DNA of 64,000 nucleotides from Sphingopyxis terrae subsp. terrae NBRC 15098. GTDB lineage: Bacteria; Pseudomonadota; Alphaproteobacteria; Sphingomonadales; Sphingomonadaceae. Of this stretch, positions 18,604 to 27,878 are shown piece by piece (position 1 is the stretch's first letter; each line of letters opens with the position of its first letter). A program made the translations under genes and the position numbers. A model generated the notes under the pieces. It saw nothing but the letters and a program-made list of their open reading frames with translations, was not told the origin of the DNA and searched no databases. The stretch lies in the NCBI RefSeq assembly GCF_001598815.1, contig NZ_BCZQ01000017.1, positions 62,001 to 126,000 on the forward strand. The letters run 5' to 3'.

Positions 18604-19068
18604 TCACGCCTTCGGCTTACGCGAGGAGCTGTGCAAGCTGATGATCCGCCATTGGCCGTCGGTCCTTTTGAGCACGCTGGTCGCGACGCCCGCGCGCACG
18701 ATCGTCTCGCCATTGGTGAGGACGATCGTATAATTATAGGTTTCGGTGGCGAGCGCGACCTCGCCTTCGCCGCGCACCGAGATTTTATAGTCGCTAAACG
18801 CGAAGGATTTGAACGCCTTCAATTCAGGGGCAAGATGATGGTCGCGATAATGCGCGAAATTTCCTTCGACGCCACCCGACTCGAAGATCTGGGCGTCGGG
18901 CGCGAACAAGGCTTCGACGCCCGACAGGTCGCGGCTCTCGATCGCCTGCTTATATTGCGCCAGCGTCGCGGCGGCCGCCTGATAATCCGGGGTTGCGGCC
19001 GCGTGGGCGGGAACCGCCATGGCCAGCGCCAGCCCGATCGCCGCTGCAGTGAAACCTCTCATCCCCAT
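18604..19068 (-). CDS. Exported SnoaL/NTF2-like (DUF4440-type) protein
   Basis: A 154-residue protein with a signal peptide (cleavage after AHA, about residue 24) followed by an NTF2-like cone fold: an N-terminal helix (YKQAIESRDLSGVEALFAPDAQIFESGG), then strands ending in the typical DGQWRIISLHSS. These proteins bind small ligands or act as simple enzymes. Its function here is unknown, and the place inside the copper cluster is the only clue. An ATG two codons in (19,062) has better spacing to a GGGAGA site and may be the true start. Confidence 0.8.
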   Translation of the reverse strand: MGMRGFTAAAIGLALAMAVPAHAAATPDYQAAAATLAQYKQAIESRDLSGVEALFAPDAQIFESGGVEGNFAHYRDHHLAPELKAFKSFAFSDYKISVRGEGEVALATETYNYTIVLTNGETIVRAGVATSVLKRTDGQWRIISLHSSSRKPKA

Positions 19069-19115
19069 TCTCCCTTTTTCAATACCCGCCGCCGAACGGC
19101 GCGGCGACGCTTCGA

Positions 19116-21437
19116 TCAGATTTTCACGAACCGCAGCCGCAGCGAATTGGCGATGACGCTCACCGACGAAAGCGCCATCGCGGCGGCGGCGATGATCGGT
19201 GACAAGAGCAGCCCGAAGACCGGATAGAGCACCCCCGCCGCGACCGGAATGCCCGCGACATTATAGGCGAAGGCGAAGAAAAGGTTTTGCCGGATGTTCC
19301 CCATCGTCGCATGGCTGAGGTGCCGCGCCCGGACGATACCCATAAGGTCGCCGCGCAGCAGCGTGACGCCTGCGCTTTCGATGGCGACGTCGGTTCCCGA
19401 ACCCATGGCGATGCCGACATCGGCGGCGGCAAGCGCCGGGGCGTCGTTGACCCCGTCGCCGGCCATGGCGACGATCCCGCCCTCTTCGCGCAGCCGCTGG
19501 ACGACGGCGCTCTTCTGGTCGGGGAGGACGTCGGCCTCGACATTGTCGATGCCGAGCCGCCGTGCGATCGCCTCGGCGGTGACGCGATTGTCGCCGGTGA
19601 GCATGATGACCTTGATTCCGGCTTCGCGCAGCGCCGCGAGTGCTGCGCTTGTCGTCTCCTTGACCGGATCGGCGATGGCGATGACGCCGGCCGCCTTGCC
19701 GTTGACCGCGATGTAGATCGCCGTCGCGCCGTCTGTGCGAAGGCGGTCGGCTGCCTCGGCGAGCGCGCCCAGATCGACGTCATATTCTTCGAGAAAGTTC
19801 GCATTGCCGAGGACAATCGCCTTGTCGTCTACGACCCCGACGATGCCCTTGCCGACTGGCTGATCGACCCCCGATGGCTCGACCAGCGCGAGGCCCCGGT
19901 CGTCGGCGGCCTTGACGATCGCCGCCGCCAATGGATGTTCGCTGCTACGCTCGAGGCTCGCGGCAATCCGCAGCAAATCCTGCTCTTCGAAGCCGTCGGC
20001 GACTTCGATCGCGACGACCGAGGGTCTGCCTTCGGTCAGCGTCCCGGTCTTGTCGACGACGAGCGTGTCGACCTTCTCCATCCGTTCAAGCGCCTCGGCA
20101 TTCTTGATCAGCACGCCGGCTTCGGCGCCGCGCCCCACGCCGACCATGATCGACATCGGCGTCGCTAGGCCGAGCGCGCAGGGACAGGCGATGATGAGCA
20201 CCGAGACGGCGGCGATCAGGCCATAGGCCATTGCGGGCGCCGGTCCGACGAGCGACCAGATGATGAAAGCCGCGACGGCGACGGCGATGACGCCCGGCAC
20301 GAACCAGCCCGAAACCGTATCGGCGAGGCGCTGGATCGGGGCGCGGCTGCGCTGCGCGTCGGCGACCATCTGTACGATCCGCGCGAGCATCGTATCGCGC
20401 CCGACCTTCTCGCTGCGCATGAGCAGGCCGCCGGTCTGGTTGATTGTCCCGCCGATCAGCGCCGCGCCGGCCTCCTTGGTCACCGGCATCGACTCGCCCG
20501 TGACCATCGATTCGTCGACCGAGCCGCGGCCTTCCACGACGATGCCATCGACCGGGACTTTTTCGCCCGGACGAATGCGCAGCATGTCGCCGACCGCGAC
20601 TTCCTCGAGCGCGACCTCCTCGTCGCTTCCGTCGCTGCGGACGCGGCGGGCGAGCTTGGGCGTGAGGTCCAGAAGCGCGCGGATCGCGCCGCTCGTCGTC
20701 TCGCGCGCCCTGAGTTCGAGTACCTGCCCGAGCAGCACCAGCACCGTGATGACCGCGGCGGCCTCGAAATATACCGCGACAGAGCCGTCGGCGGCGCGGA
20801 AGGCGGCAGGGAAGATTTGCGGGGCTATCGCCGCGATCATGCTGTAGCCCCACGCGACCCCCGTCCCCATCGCGATGAGAGTGAACATGTTGAGGCTTTT
20901 GTTGCGGATCGAGAGCCACGCGCGCTCGAAGAAGGGCCAGCCCGCCCATAGCACGACGGGGGTCGCAAGCAGCATCTGGATCCAGTTGTTCGTCTGGCGG
21001 CCGACATATTGGTGGAGGCCCGTCAGATGACCGCCCATTTCGAGCGCAACCACCGGGAGGGCGAGAAGGAGCCCGATCCAGAAGCGCTGCCGCATGTCGC
21101 GATATTCTTCGCTCGGGCCGTCGGATGCGGCTGGCATGACGGGCTCGAGTGCCATGCCGCAGATCGGGCAGCTTCCAGGGCCGGGGCGCTGGATCTCGGG
21201 ATGCATCGGGCAGGTCCAGATGGCGCCCTCGGGTGCATCGGCTATGGCCGGCTCGCGCTTTGCGGCATAAAGATCGGGATCGGCCTCGAATTTGGCGAGG
21301 CAACCTGCGCTGCAAAAATGATGGTGTTTGCCGCCGTGCGTCGCCATGTACGGCGTGGTGGCCGGGTCGACCATCATGCCGCAGACCGGATCGGTCGTAC
21401 TCCCGCTGCCATTTTCCGCGCCTTGATGATCGTGCAT
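19116..21437 (-). CDS. Copper-translocating P1B-type ATPase (CopA-like) with YHS and HMBD domains
   Basis: A 773-residue exporter. In place of the classic GMxCxxC domain it has an N-terminal YHS domain (residues 16-60, DPVCGMMVD and HFCSAGC) and a heavy-metal-binding domain (73-102, WTCPMHP and [10 protein letters not shown]). Eight membrane helices follow, with the ion site [11 protein letters not shown], the phosphorylation site DKTGTLTEG and the hinge GDGVNDAP. This layout is usual for Cu(I) exporters (copB/copF-like). A copy of the shared ECF-type promoter lies about 120 bases upstream, and the other copper genes follow on the same strand. Confidence 0.93.
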   Translation of the reverse strand: MHDHQGAENGSGSTTDPVCGMMVDPATTPYMATHGGKHHHFCSAGCLAKFEADPDLYAAKREPAIADAPEGAIWTCPMHPEIQRPGPGSCPICGMALEPVMPAASDGPSEEYRDMRQRFWIGLLLALPVVALEMGGHLTGLHQYVGRQTNNWIQMLLATPVVLWAGWPFFERAWLSIRNKSLNMFTLIAMGTGVAWGYSMIAAIAPQIFPAAFRAADGSVAVYFEAAAVITVLVLLGQVLELRARETTSGAIRALLDLTPKLARRVRSDGSDEEVALEEVAVGDMLRIRPGEKVPVDGIVVEGRGSVDESMVTGESMPVTKEAGAALIGGTINQTGGLLMRSEKVGRDTMLARIVQMVADAQRSRAPIQRLADTVSGWFVPGVIAVAVAAFIIWSLVGPAPAMAYGLIAAVSVLIIACPCALGLATPMSIMVGVGRGAEAGVLIKNAEALERMEKVDTLVVDKTGTLTEGRPSVVAIEVADGFEEQDLLRIAASLERSSEHPLAAAIVKAADDRGLALVEPSGVDQPVGKGIVGVVDDKAIVLGNANFLEEYDVDLGALAEAADRLRTDGATAIYIAVNGKAAGVIAIADPVKETTSAALAALREAGIKVIMLTGDNRVTAEAIARRLGIDNVEADVLPDQKSAVVQRLREEGGIVAMAGDGVNDAPALAAADVGIAMGSGTDVAIESAGVTLLRGDLMGIVRARHLSHATMGNIRQNLFFAFAYNVAGIPVAAGVLYPVFGLLLSPIIAAAAMALSSVSVIANSLRLRFVKI

Positions 21438-21555
21438 CGTCGCCGCTCCCGTCCATATCGGATGCCCACCCTATGGCGGAGCCGTCCGAACGCCGCCGGC
21501 CGTGTTCGCCGTTGGTGGCTTTCCTGGCGGCTCCAGAATGGAGCCGCTCCTATCG

Positions 21556-21582
21556 ATACGCAAGGAAGGTGATTATCCCTCG
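21556..21582 (-). promoter_or_regulatory. ECF-type promoter (shared motif) upstream of the copper ATPase gene
   Basis: On the minus strand, CGAGGGA is followed after 14 nt by GCGTAT. The same layout with TGAGGGG or TGAGGGC occurs before copC, cnrY, copA and the TonB receptor at 39.8 kb. This is the least perfect -35 element of the five. The expected transcript would begin near 21,550 with a leader of about 110 nt. Confidence 0.65.
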
Positions 21583-21603
21583 GATTTTCTTTGCCCCGTC
21601 CAA

Positions 21604-22281
21604 TCAGATCCGGGGCTTGCCGGCCTCGATGATGGCGATCGCACCGGTTAGCGTGCGAAATGTCTCAAGCTCGCAAATATCGCGAAAGCCAGCCTCTCTC
21701 ATCAGCACCGGTAGCAATCCATCGGCGTTGGGCTGGGTGTCCTGGACGCCATCGAGCTGCTGGATCGTGAGGCGGAACAACAACCGCATGAGGCGGCTGC
21801 GCTGTTCCCCATAGTCGGCGACATAGAGTTTGCCGCCCGGCGCGAGCACCTGCCAGGCCTCGCGTAGCAGACGTGCCTTTTCCTCAAGCCCGACCTGATG
21901 AAGGACGAGGCAGATCGCAATCCTGGCAGGCGAGGGCCAGTCATCGATCGCCGAAGCCGCGAAAAAGCCAACGCGAAACTCCGGCGGCGGAACAATCTGC
22001 GCGGTCTTGGTTCGGGCAATTCGCGTCGCAGCTTCGTCGGGGTCGATACCGAGATAGCGGACGTCCCGGCTATGGCGGCCGATCGCCAGCGCGAGATTTC
22101 CCGTACCCGAACCGATGTCGAGAATAACGTCACCCTCGCCGAGCGCCATATGGCGAACGAGACGGTCGCGCCACACGCGCTCGCGCGTCGTCACCGCGAC
22201 GCCGAAATCATAAAAGGGCGTCAAGAAGTGATATCCTGCCGCTGGCGTGTAGGAACTCGCTACGGGTATCGGGTCGGGCAT
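21604..22281 (-). CDS. Class I SAM-dependent methyltransferase (second copy)
   Basis: A 225-residue enzyme with SAM motif I ILDIGSGTGNLALAIG (about residues 53-68), an acidic residue after strand 2 (GIDPDE), and the block ADYGEQRSRLMRLLFR, shared with the paralogue at 5,938-6,597. The substrate is unknown. It reads away from the AraC-type gene at 22.4 kb on the same strand, after a gap of 123 bases. Confidence 0.82.
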   Translation of the reverse strand: MPDPIPVASSYTPAAGYHFLTPFYDFGVAVTTRERVWRDRLVRHMALGEGDVILDIGSGTGNLALAIGRHSRDVRYLGIDPDEAATRIARTKTAQIVPPPEFRVGFFAASAIDDWPSPARIAICLVLHQVGLEEKARLLREAWQVLAPGGKLYVADYGEQRSRLMRLLFRLTIQQLDGVQDTQPNADGLLPVLMREAGFRDICELETFRTLTGAIAIIEAGKPRI

Positions 22282-22404
22282 GGCCGTCTCCTTTCGACGC
22301 TTTGGCTTGCCGCTGGATTGCGGCTGCGCGAGTCTCGACGAGACGTTTAGGCGCGAGCTGGCGCGCCGGTCTTGAATGTTTCGCCGGAGCTAGGCGCGTG
22401 TGGC

Positions 22405-23130
22405 TCAGGGCACGATTTCGAAAGCGAAAGCGCTGAGGCCGGCCGAAGGCGTGACGCCGAGCCATTGGGCGCAGCGGCGCGTGAAGTGCGACTGATCGGC
22501 AAAGCCGCCCGCGGCGGCGGCGGCGGCGAGGCTTCCGCCGCCGACCAGCGCCCGCACTGCGCGTTGAAGCTGGAGCCATTGCAGCAATTTGGCCGGAGGC
22601 ACGCCGAAGTCGCGGCTGACGATTTCGCGCAGGCGCGAGGGTGAGAGGCAGGCAACGTCGGCCAGGGCGCGGGCACTCGACAAATCATCGGGGGCCGCGA
22701 GCGCTTCGGACAGGCGTGCATCCACCGGACGCGCCTGCGACCGGTCGAGATAGCCGGACGCCCAGCGCTTTGCGTCTGCGCCGCTAGCGATATCGCATAG
22801 TCCGGCTGTCTCTACCGGTGTCAACAGGACAGGCGCCGATCCGACGGACAGCCGCGCGTCGGCGCGAAAAAGCGGGTCGAGATAAAATGATCGCACGAGG
22901 GCGCCTGGCGGCCCCAGGCGGTGCCGGACTTGCGACGCAATGGCTACCGCATGTCCGGCAGGGACTATCATGTCGGCATCGCCGGAAATTTCGAGGTCGC
23001 GTTCGACGGCGAGGCTGACCTGATGCGCCACATGGCCATGAGGACGGCTGTTCCCGATGCGCGCATCGATCAATGCCCAGCCGGTCCCGAGCATGATCGA
23101 GCCGGACCAGGAGACGGTGTTGAGCGTCAA
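22405..23130 (-). CDS. AraC-type helix-turn-helix regulator
   Basis: Up to 241 residues: a cupin-like sensor half and a C-terminal double HTH (LADVACLSPSRLREIVSRDFGVPP, and GGFADQSHFTRRCAQWLGVTPS). The start is uncertain. A TTG that overlaps the copD stop is given because it implies translational coupling; the first ATG is 12 codons later (23,094). It is the third gene of the copC-copD string and precedes a methyltransferase, as in the pair at 5.9-7.3 kb. Its targets are unknown. Confidence 0.78.
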   Translation of the reverse strand: MTLNTVSWSGSIMLGTGWALIDARIGNSRPHGHVAHQVSLAVERDLEISGDADMIVPAGHAVAIASQVRHRLGPPGALVRSFYLDPLFRADARLSVGSAPVLLTPVETAGLCDIASGADAKRWASGYLDRSQARPVDARLSEALAAPDDLSSARALADVACLSPSRLREIVSRDFGVPPAKLLQWLQLQRAVRALVGGGSLAAAAAAGGFADQSHFTRRCAQWLGVTPSAGLSAFAFEIVP

Positions 23131-24098
23131 ACCGGATCGGCGGCGACGAACGGCTCGAGCGTCCCGAACCAGGCAACCAGCGCGAGTATGGCGAGCGCGG
23201 CCGACGCTTCGATGATGAGGCTCCTGCGCATGGCCGCGAGCGCCGCATCTGGATCGGAATCGACGCTTTCTGCATCGTCGCTTGCCGCCGTCGCCGCCGC
23301 GAGCGCAGGCGTCAGTCGCCAGCGATTGGCGGCCGCGAGCGCAAGCATCAGTCCAAACAGAGCGAGCTTGGCAAGGAGCAATTGTCCATAGGGCGACCCG
23401 AGAGACCGGCCGAGATTCTCGGCGCCGACGATCATCTGGCTATTGATGAGGCCGGTGGCGGCGATGACGAGGACGCAGATCGTGCCGACGCGCGAGAATT
23501 GTTCGAGGCTCCGCGCCGCAATTTGGGGCCCGCCCGGCCATTCGCGGACACGACGTGGTGAGATCAGGATCAGGAAGGCGCCGATCGCGCCGATCCAGAC
23601 CGCGGCTGCGATCAGGTGCAAGATGTCGCTGATCCGGTGCGCGGTGCCTGCGGCGCCTTCGGTCGCGCCGGCGTGGCCGGACCAGACCAGACTCGCGACG
23701 GCCACCGAGCCTGCGGCCGCGAGTACGGCGGCCGACGTTGTCGGCCAGCGGACCATCCAGATCGCGACGGCCAGCGCGAGCAGTAGCGCTGCGCTCCGGT
23801 AGACCCAGGCTGTGCCGACCTCGGTCTCGCGAACAAGGTCCCAGAAAGGCTGGAGTTCCAGGGAGAGGAGCCCCACACCCTGCATTGAAGCCGCGAGCAC
23901 GCCCATCCCCAAGATGGAGAGAAGCAGTCCGGCGGCGCAGAGCCATCGCTCTGCGCGCCAGATCGAGGCCATCATCGACTGCGGCGCAAGGCGTTCGCTT
24001 CGTGTCAGCGCATAGAGCGGGAACGCAGCAAGGCCAGCGATGAGCATCAGGTCCGCATAAAGTGCGAACCTGATGCCGATCAGGACGGGGTCCCCCAC
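23127..24098 (-). CDS. copD: Copper resistance protein CopD family
   Basis: A 323-residue inner-membrane protein with about eight predicted helices and the CopD domain near residues 185-290. It probably moves copper across the inner membrane together with CopC. The GTG start lies 4 bases after the copC stop, and the end overlaps the AraC-type gene, so the three form one operon behind the ECF-type promoter at 24.5 kb. Confidence 0.88.
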   Translation of the reverse strand: MGDPVLIGIRFALYADLMLIAGLAAFPLYALTRSERLAPQSMMASIWRAERWLCAAGLLLSILGMGVLAASMQGVGLLSLELQPFWDLVRETEVGTAWVYRSAALLLALAVAIWMVRWPTTSAAVLAAAGSVAVASLVWSGHAGATEGAAGTAHRISDILHLIAAAVWIGAIGAFLILISPRRVREWPGGPQIAARSLEQFSRVGTICVLVIAATGLINSQMIVGAENLGRSLGSPYGQLLLAKLALFGLMLALAAANRWRLTPALAAATAASDDAESVDSDPDAALAAMRRSLIIEASAALAILALVAWFGTLEPFVAADPV

Positions 24099-24102
24099 CG
24101 CT

Positions 24103-24486
24103 TTACTTAACGGTGAAGCTGAATTCGCTACCCATGCGATGGGTATCGGCGCCGGCCGCGGACCATGTGACCTTGTAGGTTCCGGGCGTCAGCGGCCGCT
24201 TGAGCATCAGCATCGCCGACTTGCCCTCTTTGCCCATCATCGACGAGTAGGGCACCTTCATCGGTGCATGATTGGCCATGCCGGGCATTCCGGTCATGAC
24301 CAGCTCGGTCTTGAGGGTCGAGGCGACGATCTTTTCGTTGAACTGCAGATTGACCGACGTGACCTTCGAAACGGTCGAATTGGCGGCCGGCGTCGAGCTG
24401 ACGAGCTTGGTGTGCGCGCTCGCTGCGACCGGCGTGATAAGCAGTGCGAAAGCCGCCACTGCAGAGGGGAGAAGAGACTTGAACAT
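24103..24486 (-). CDS. copC: Copper-binding periplasmic protein CopC
   Basis: A 127-residue protein with a signal peptide cleaved before the N-terminal copper-ligand His (ASA|HTKLV), the Cu(II) site of CopC. The beta-sandwich contains a Met/His loop (MTGMPGMANHAPMKVPYSSMM) and ends with DTHRMGSEFSFTVK. The ATG at 24,486 is preceded at 5 bases by GGAGG; the upstream ATG at 24,498 would include that site. It begins the copC-copD-araC operon, divergent from the cnrYXH-like genes. Confidence 0.93.
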   Translation of the reverse strand: MFKSLLPSAVAAFALLITPVAASAHTKLVSSTPAANSTVSKVTSVNLQFNEKIVASTLKTELVMTGMPGMANHAPMKVPYSSMMGKEGKSAMLMLKRPLTPGTYKVTWSAAGADTHRMGSEFSFTVK

Positions 24487-24517
24487 GAACACCTCCAAAT
24501 GCGTGTCTGTCCTGCTA

Positions 24518-24544
24518 ATACGCAGGATATCGGCATGGCCCTCA
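24518..24544 (-). promoter_or_regulatory. ECF-type promoter of copC-copD
   Basis: On the minus strand TGAGGGC is followed after exactly 14 nt by GCGTAT, 32 bases before the copC start. It matches the motif before cnrY, 25 bases away on the other strand, so the two divergent operons are probably turned on together. Confidence 0.8.
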
Positions 24545-24569
24545 AATATTCCGGTATAATATTCCAGTG

Positions 24570-24596
24570 TGAGGGGTGAAGCGCTTCGGCGCGTAT
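24570..24596 (+). promoter_or_regulatory. ECF-type promoter of the cnrYXH-like operon
   Basis: TGAGGGG, then 14 nt, then GCGTAT, with the first likely start codon about 33 bases later. As this operon encodes the ECF sigma itself, the site is probably autoregulatory. Confidence 0.8.
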
Positions 24597-24629
24597 GTAC
24601 AATGATGGAAAGGTTTGAAGAGACGATCG

Positions 24630-24896
24630 ATGGATGAGGAGCTTCGCATTTTGAACAGGATCGATCTGCCCGCAGCGCTCGACGCGCTCGACGATCGCAT
24701 CATGGGCGCATTGGCGATCCGCCGGCGCGAAGCGGTAGCAACGCGCCGCCTGATGGCGCTCGCGGCCTTTGTCTCCCTTGGCGGCGGTATTTTTGCGGGG
24801 AGCGCGATTTCCCAGCCAGCGGTCGCGGCAAGTCCCCTTACCCCGTTCGGTCCGCCGAGCGCATTGGCGCCTTCCACCTTGCTGGACGTGCAGTAA
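24630..24896 (+). CDS. CnrY-like small membrane anti-sigma protein (putative)
   Basis: 88 residues from the ATG at 24,630 (a TTG at 24,615 is possible, but lies too near the purine-rich stretch). The cytoplasmic N-terminal half is charged and helical (DEELRILNRIDLPAALDALDDR), a single membrane helix spans about residues 46-66, and a short periplasmic Pro/Ala-rich tail follows. Size, topology and place before a periplasmic sensor and an ECF sigma match CnrY, which binds and silences CnrH. There is little direct sequence similarity to judge by, so the assignment rests on architecture. Confidence 0.7.
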   Translation: MDEELRILNRIDLPAALDALDDRIMGALAIRRREAVATRRLMALAAFVSLGGGIFAGSAISQPAVAASPLTPFGPPSALAPSTLLDVQ

Positions 24897-24898
24897 CG

Positions 24899-25336
24899 AT
24901 GCCGTCGCGCCGTCTTCTTCTCGTGGGGCTCATTGCTTTCGCCGCGGCGATTGCCGGCGTGTTCGTCGGTCGTCTGGTGGCCGATGCGCCCAGAGCCAGC
25001 GAAACCGAACTTCATGCGCTTCTTCACGGTCAACTCGATCTGACCCCGGAGCAGGAAACGAAACTCGAGCGGATCGAAGCCGACTTTGCCGGTCGCCGGC
25101 AGGCGCTTGAGCTTGAGATGCGCGCCGCCAATGTCCGGCTCGCGCAGGCGATCGAAGCCGAGCATGGCTATGGACCGCGCGTCACGGAGGCGATCGACGA
25201 GACGCATGAGGTGATGGGGACGTTGCAGAAGGAAACGCTCCAGCATCTCTTCGCGATGCGCGGGGTTCTCAACCCCGACCAGGCGGAAATGTTCGACAGG
25301 AGCGTGGTCAAGGCGCTGACCGCCGACGCGCGGTGA
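24899..25336 (+). CDS. Periplasmic heavy-metal sensor (CnrX-like)
   Basis: A 145-residue protein with an N-terminal membrane anchor (residues 5-25) and a periplasmic all-helical domain of the CnrX/Spy/ZraP type. It includes HALLHGQLDLTPEQETKLERIEADF (about 38-62), and a His near ETHEVM and Met residues in the last helix could be metal ligands. In CnrYXH systems metal binding to CnrX loosens CnrY and frees the sigma factor. It starts 2 bases after the cnrY-like stop and overlaps the sigma gene by GTGA. Confidence 0.85.
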   Translation: MPSRRLLLVGLIAFAAAIAGVFVGRLVADAPRASETELHALLHGQLDLTPEQETKLERIEADFAGRRQALELEMRAANVRLAQAIEAEHGYGPRVTEAIDETHEVMGTLQKETLQHLFAMRGVLNPDQAEMFDRSVVKALTADAR

Positions 25337-25917
25337 GCGCCGACTTATCGCAATGTAGCGACCAGGATTTGGCGGTTCTCGCCCGCGCGCAACGTGACGA
25401 TGCCTATCGCGAGTTGCTGCGCCGCTACAAAACGGGTGTCTACCGGCTCATCGTAAAGCAGATCGGCGATGCCGACGAGGCGATGGATTTGACGCAGGAG
25501 ACGTTCGTCTCCGGTTTTTCGGCGCTCGACCGCTATGATGGCGAACGCCCCTTCCGCACGTGGATCGCCCGTATCGCGCTCAACAAATGTCGCGACTGGG
25601 CAAGACGGCGAAAGGTGCGCGCCTTTTTCTCCCGCGCGCTCCCGCTCGAAAATGCGCATCACGTAGCAAGCGATGGTCCGGCGCCCGATTCCGAGGCGAC
25701 CGACAGGCGAGAACTCGCCAAGGTTCGCGGGGCGATCGACCAGCTGCCGCAGAATTTGCGCGAAGTCTTGCTCCTCCGCGGTGTCGACGAGGTCAGCCAG
25801 GCCGAAACCGCGGTCATTTTGCGCGTCAGCGAGAAGACGGTCGAAACGCGCCTCTACCGAGCGCGGACCAGGCTCCGGGAATTACTCGCGGGAACGTCCG
25901 CGAGTGCGGAGGGTTGA
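25333..25917 (+). CDS. ECF RNA polymerase sigma factor (CnrH-like)
   Basis: A 194-residue sigma factor with region 2 (about 20-90, including DEAMDLTQETFVSGF and RPFRTWIARIALNKC) and region 4 (about 125-185, DQLPQNLREVLLLRG and an HTH with VSEKTVETRLYRARTRLRE). The GTG start overlaps the sensor stop. It is the probable reader of the GAGGG-N14-GCGTAT promoters at 21.56, 24.53, 24.58, 25.98 and 39.68 kb. In Cupriavidus, CnrH answers nickel/cobalt; here the surrounding targets are copper genes. Confidence 0.9.
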   Translation: MSADLSQCSDQDLAVLARAQRDDAYRELLRRYKTGVYRLIVKQIGDADEAMDLTQETFVSGFSALDRYDGERPFRTWIARIALNKCRDWARRRKVRAFFSRALPLENAHHVASDGPAPDSEATDRRELAKVRGAIDQLPQNLREVLLLRGVDEVSQAETAVILRVSEKTVETRLYRARTRLRELLAGTSASAEG

Positions 25918-25968
25918 CGGTTCGACCGCTCGTTCAGGCGTCATCTCCTCATCGTCCGGCATTTTTGT

Positions 25969-25995
25969 TGAGGGGCAGCCGTGCCGCCTGCGTAT
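25969..25995 (+). promoter_or_regulatory. ECF-type promoter of copA-copB
   Basis: TGAGGGG, then 14 nt, then GCGTAT, 36 bases before the copA start. The -35 and -10 elements and spacing are identical to those before cnrY, and a T-run lies upstream. Confidence 0.82.
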
Positions 25996-26030
25996 AGCTT
26001 TAGGAACAGTCAGTAACGGTCGGAAAGAAT

Positions 26031-27878
26031 ATGCAGATGGAAAGGCGTCGGTTCGTCAGTGGAGCTTTAGGCGGAGGGGCGGCTGCGGCGATGGCCGCAT
26101 GGTTCCCGGCCTGGGCCCAGCCGGTGTCGTCCGGCATTACCGCGCCCCTCCCGACCGTATCCGGTAACGACATCACGCTGCGCATCGCGCGCCAGACGAT
26201 GCGCATCGATGGCAAGGTCAGCCGTGCAATCGGGATTAACGGCACCGTGCCCGCGCCGCTCGTCCGGCTGAAGGAAGGGCAGACAGCGCGCCTGACCGTC
26301 GTCAACGATCTCGACGAGGACAGCTCGATTCACTGGCACGGACTGATTCTGCCGTTCCAGATGGACGGCGTGCCCGGCGTCAGCTTCCCCGGCATCAAGC
26401 CGCGCTCGACCTTTGTCTATGAATTTCCCGTCGTCCAGTCGGGCACCTATTGGTATCACAGCCATTCGGGACTGCAGGAGCAACTCGGCCATTATGGGCC
26501 GATCGTGATCGATCCTGCCGGACCCGATCCGATCGGCTACGACCGCGAACATGTGGTCGTGTTGTCGGACCACAGCCAGCTGTCGCCCGAGGCGATCTTT
26601 CGCAAGCTCAAGGTCAATCCCGGCCATTTCAACATGCAGCGCCAGACGCTTTCCGGACTGCTCGCTGGCAAGGACCAGCCGCTGAAGGAGCGAATCGACT
26701 GGGGCAAGATGCGGATGGACCCGACCGACGTCGCCGACGTCAACGGGTCGACCTACACATTTCTCGTCAACGGCCATGGGCCGCGCGACAATTGGACGGC
26801 GCTCTTCAATCCCGGCGAACGCGTGCGGCTGCGCATCGTCAACGCCTCGGCGATGACCATCTTCAACGTGCGTATCCCGGGTCTTCGCATGACGGTGGTG
26901 CAGGCCGACGGGCTGAATGTCGTGCCGACCGAAATCGACGAATTCCAGATCGCCGTCGCCGAAACCTATGATGTCATCGTGACCCCGGTCGAGGACCGCG
27001 CCTATGCGCTCGTCGCCGAGGCCAATGACCGGTCGGGCATGGGCCGCGCGACGCTCGCGCCGCGCGCCGGCATGATCGCCGAGGTGCCACCGCTTCGCGA
27101 ACGCCCGCTTGCCACGATGAAGGACATGGGCATGGGCGACATGGACATGTCGGGCGGCTCCATGGCGGGCATGGACCATTCGGGCGGCGGTGACATGGGC
27201 GCCATGCCCATGCCTGCGGCCAATCCTTCCTGCCCCCCGGAACACGCCAAGATGGGTCACTGCACACCCGCCGGCGAAGGCGGCGCGATGGCGGGCATGG
27301 ATCATGGGTCCGGCGGCATGCAGCACAGCATGCGCGATTTCAGCGTCGCGCCGCAGGTCAAGCGCGATCCGAGCGTCCAGACGATATCGCCGATGCCGAT
27401 GGATCGTATGGGCGAGCCGGGGCAGGGGCTCGAAGATGTCGGGCACAAAGTGCTGACCTACCACGACCTGGTCGCGCTTGAACGCAATCCCGACGTGCGC
27501 GCGGCGTCGCGCTCGCTCGACATCCATCTGACCGGCAACATGGAGCGCTTCATGTGGTCGTTCGACGGCATCAAGATGTCCGACTATCATGAGCCGATCC
27601 CCTTCATCGAAGGCGAACGGGTGCGGATCAACCTGATCAACGATTCGATGATGAGCCATCCGATCCATCTGCACGGCCATTTCTTCGAGCTGGTGACGGG
27701 CAAAGGCGACCGCTCGCCGCGCAAGCATACGGTGCTCGTCCAGCCGGGCGGAACCGCGAGTTTCGATTTCACCGCCGACGCGCTCGGCGACTGGGCGTTC
27801 CACTGCCACCTTCTCTACCATATGCACGCCGGGATGATGCGCGTCGTCAGCGTCCGTCCGAAGGAGGACGCGCAATGA
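26031..27878 (+). CDS. copA: Copper-resistance multicopper oxidase CopA (PcoA-like)
   Basis: A 615-residue periplasmic oxidase with a Tat signal (RRRFVSG, residues 5-11). Copper ligands are in order: HWHG (101-104), HSH (143-145), and near the end HPIHLHGH and HCHLLYHMHAGMM, giving T1, T2 and T3 copper. Between cupredoxin domains 2 and 3 is a Met/His-rich insert (about 365-440) with DMGMGDMDMSGG and a Cys motif CPPEHAKMGHCTP at 401-413 that also occurs twice in CopB. It probably oxidises Cu(I) and binds copper. It overlaps copB by ATGA. Confidence 0.95.
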   Translation: MQMERRRFVSGALGGGAAAAMAAWFPAWAQPVSSGITAPLPTVSGNDITLRIARQTMRIDGKVSRAIGINGTVPAPLVRLKEGQTARLTVVNDLDEDSSIHWHGLILPFQMDGVPGVSFPGIKPRSTFVYEFPVVQSGTYWYHSHSGLQEQLGHYGPIVIDPAGPDPIGYDREHVVVLSDHSQLSPEAIFRKLKVNPGHFNMQRQTLSGLLAGKDQPLKERIDWGKMRMDPTDVADVNGSTYTFLVNGHGPRDNWTALFNPGERVRLRIVNASAMTIFNVRIPGLRMTVVQADGLNVVPTEIDEFQIAVAETYDVIVTPVEDRAYALVAEANDRSGMGRATLAPRAGMIAEVPPLRERPLATMKDMGMGDMDMSGGSMAGMDHSGGGDMGAMPMPAANPSCPPEHAKMGHCTPAGEGGAMAGMDHGSGGMQHSMRDFSVAPQVKRDPSVQTISPMPMDRMGEPGQGLEDVGHKVLTYHDLVALERNPDVRAASRSLDIHLTGNMERFMWSFDGIKMSDYHEPIPFIEGERVRINLINDSMMSHPIHLHGHFFELVTGKGDRSPRKHTVLVQPGGTASFDFTADALGDWAFHCHLLYHMHAGMMRVVSVRPKEDAQ

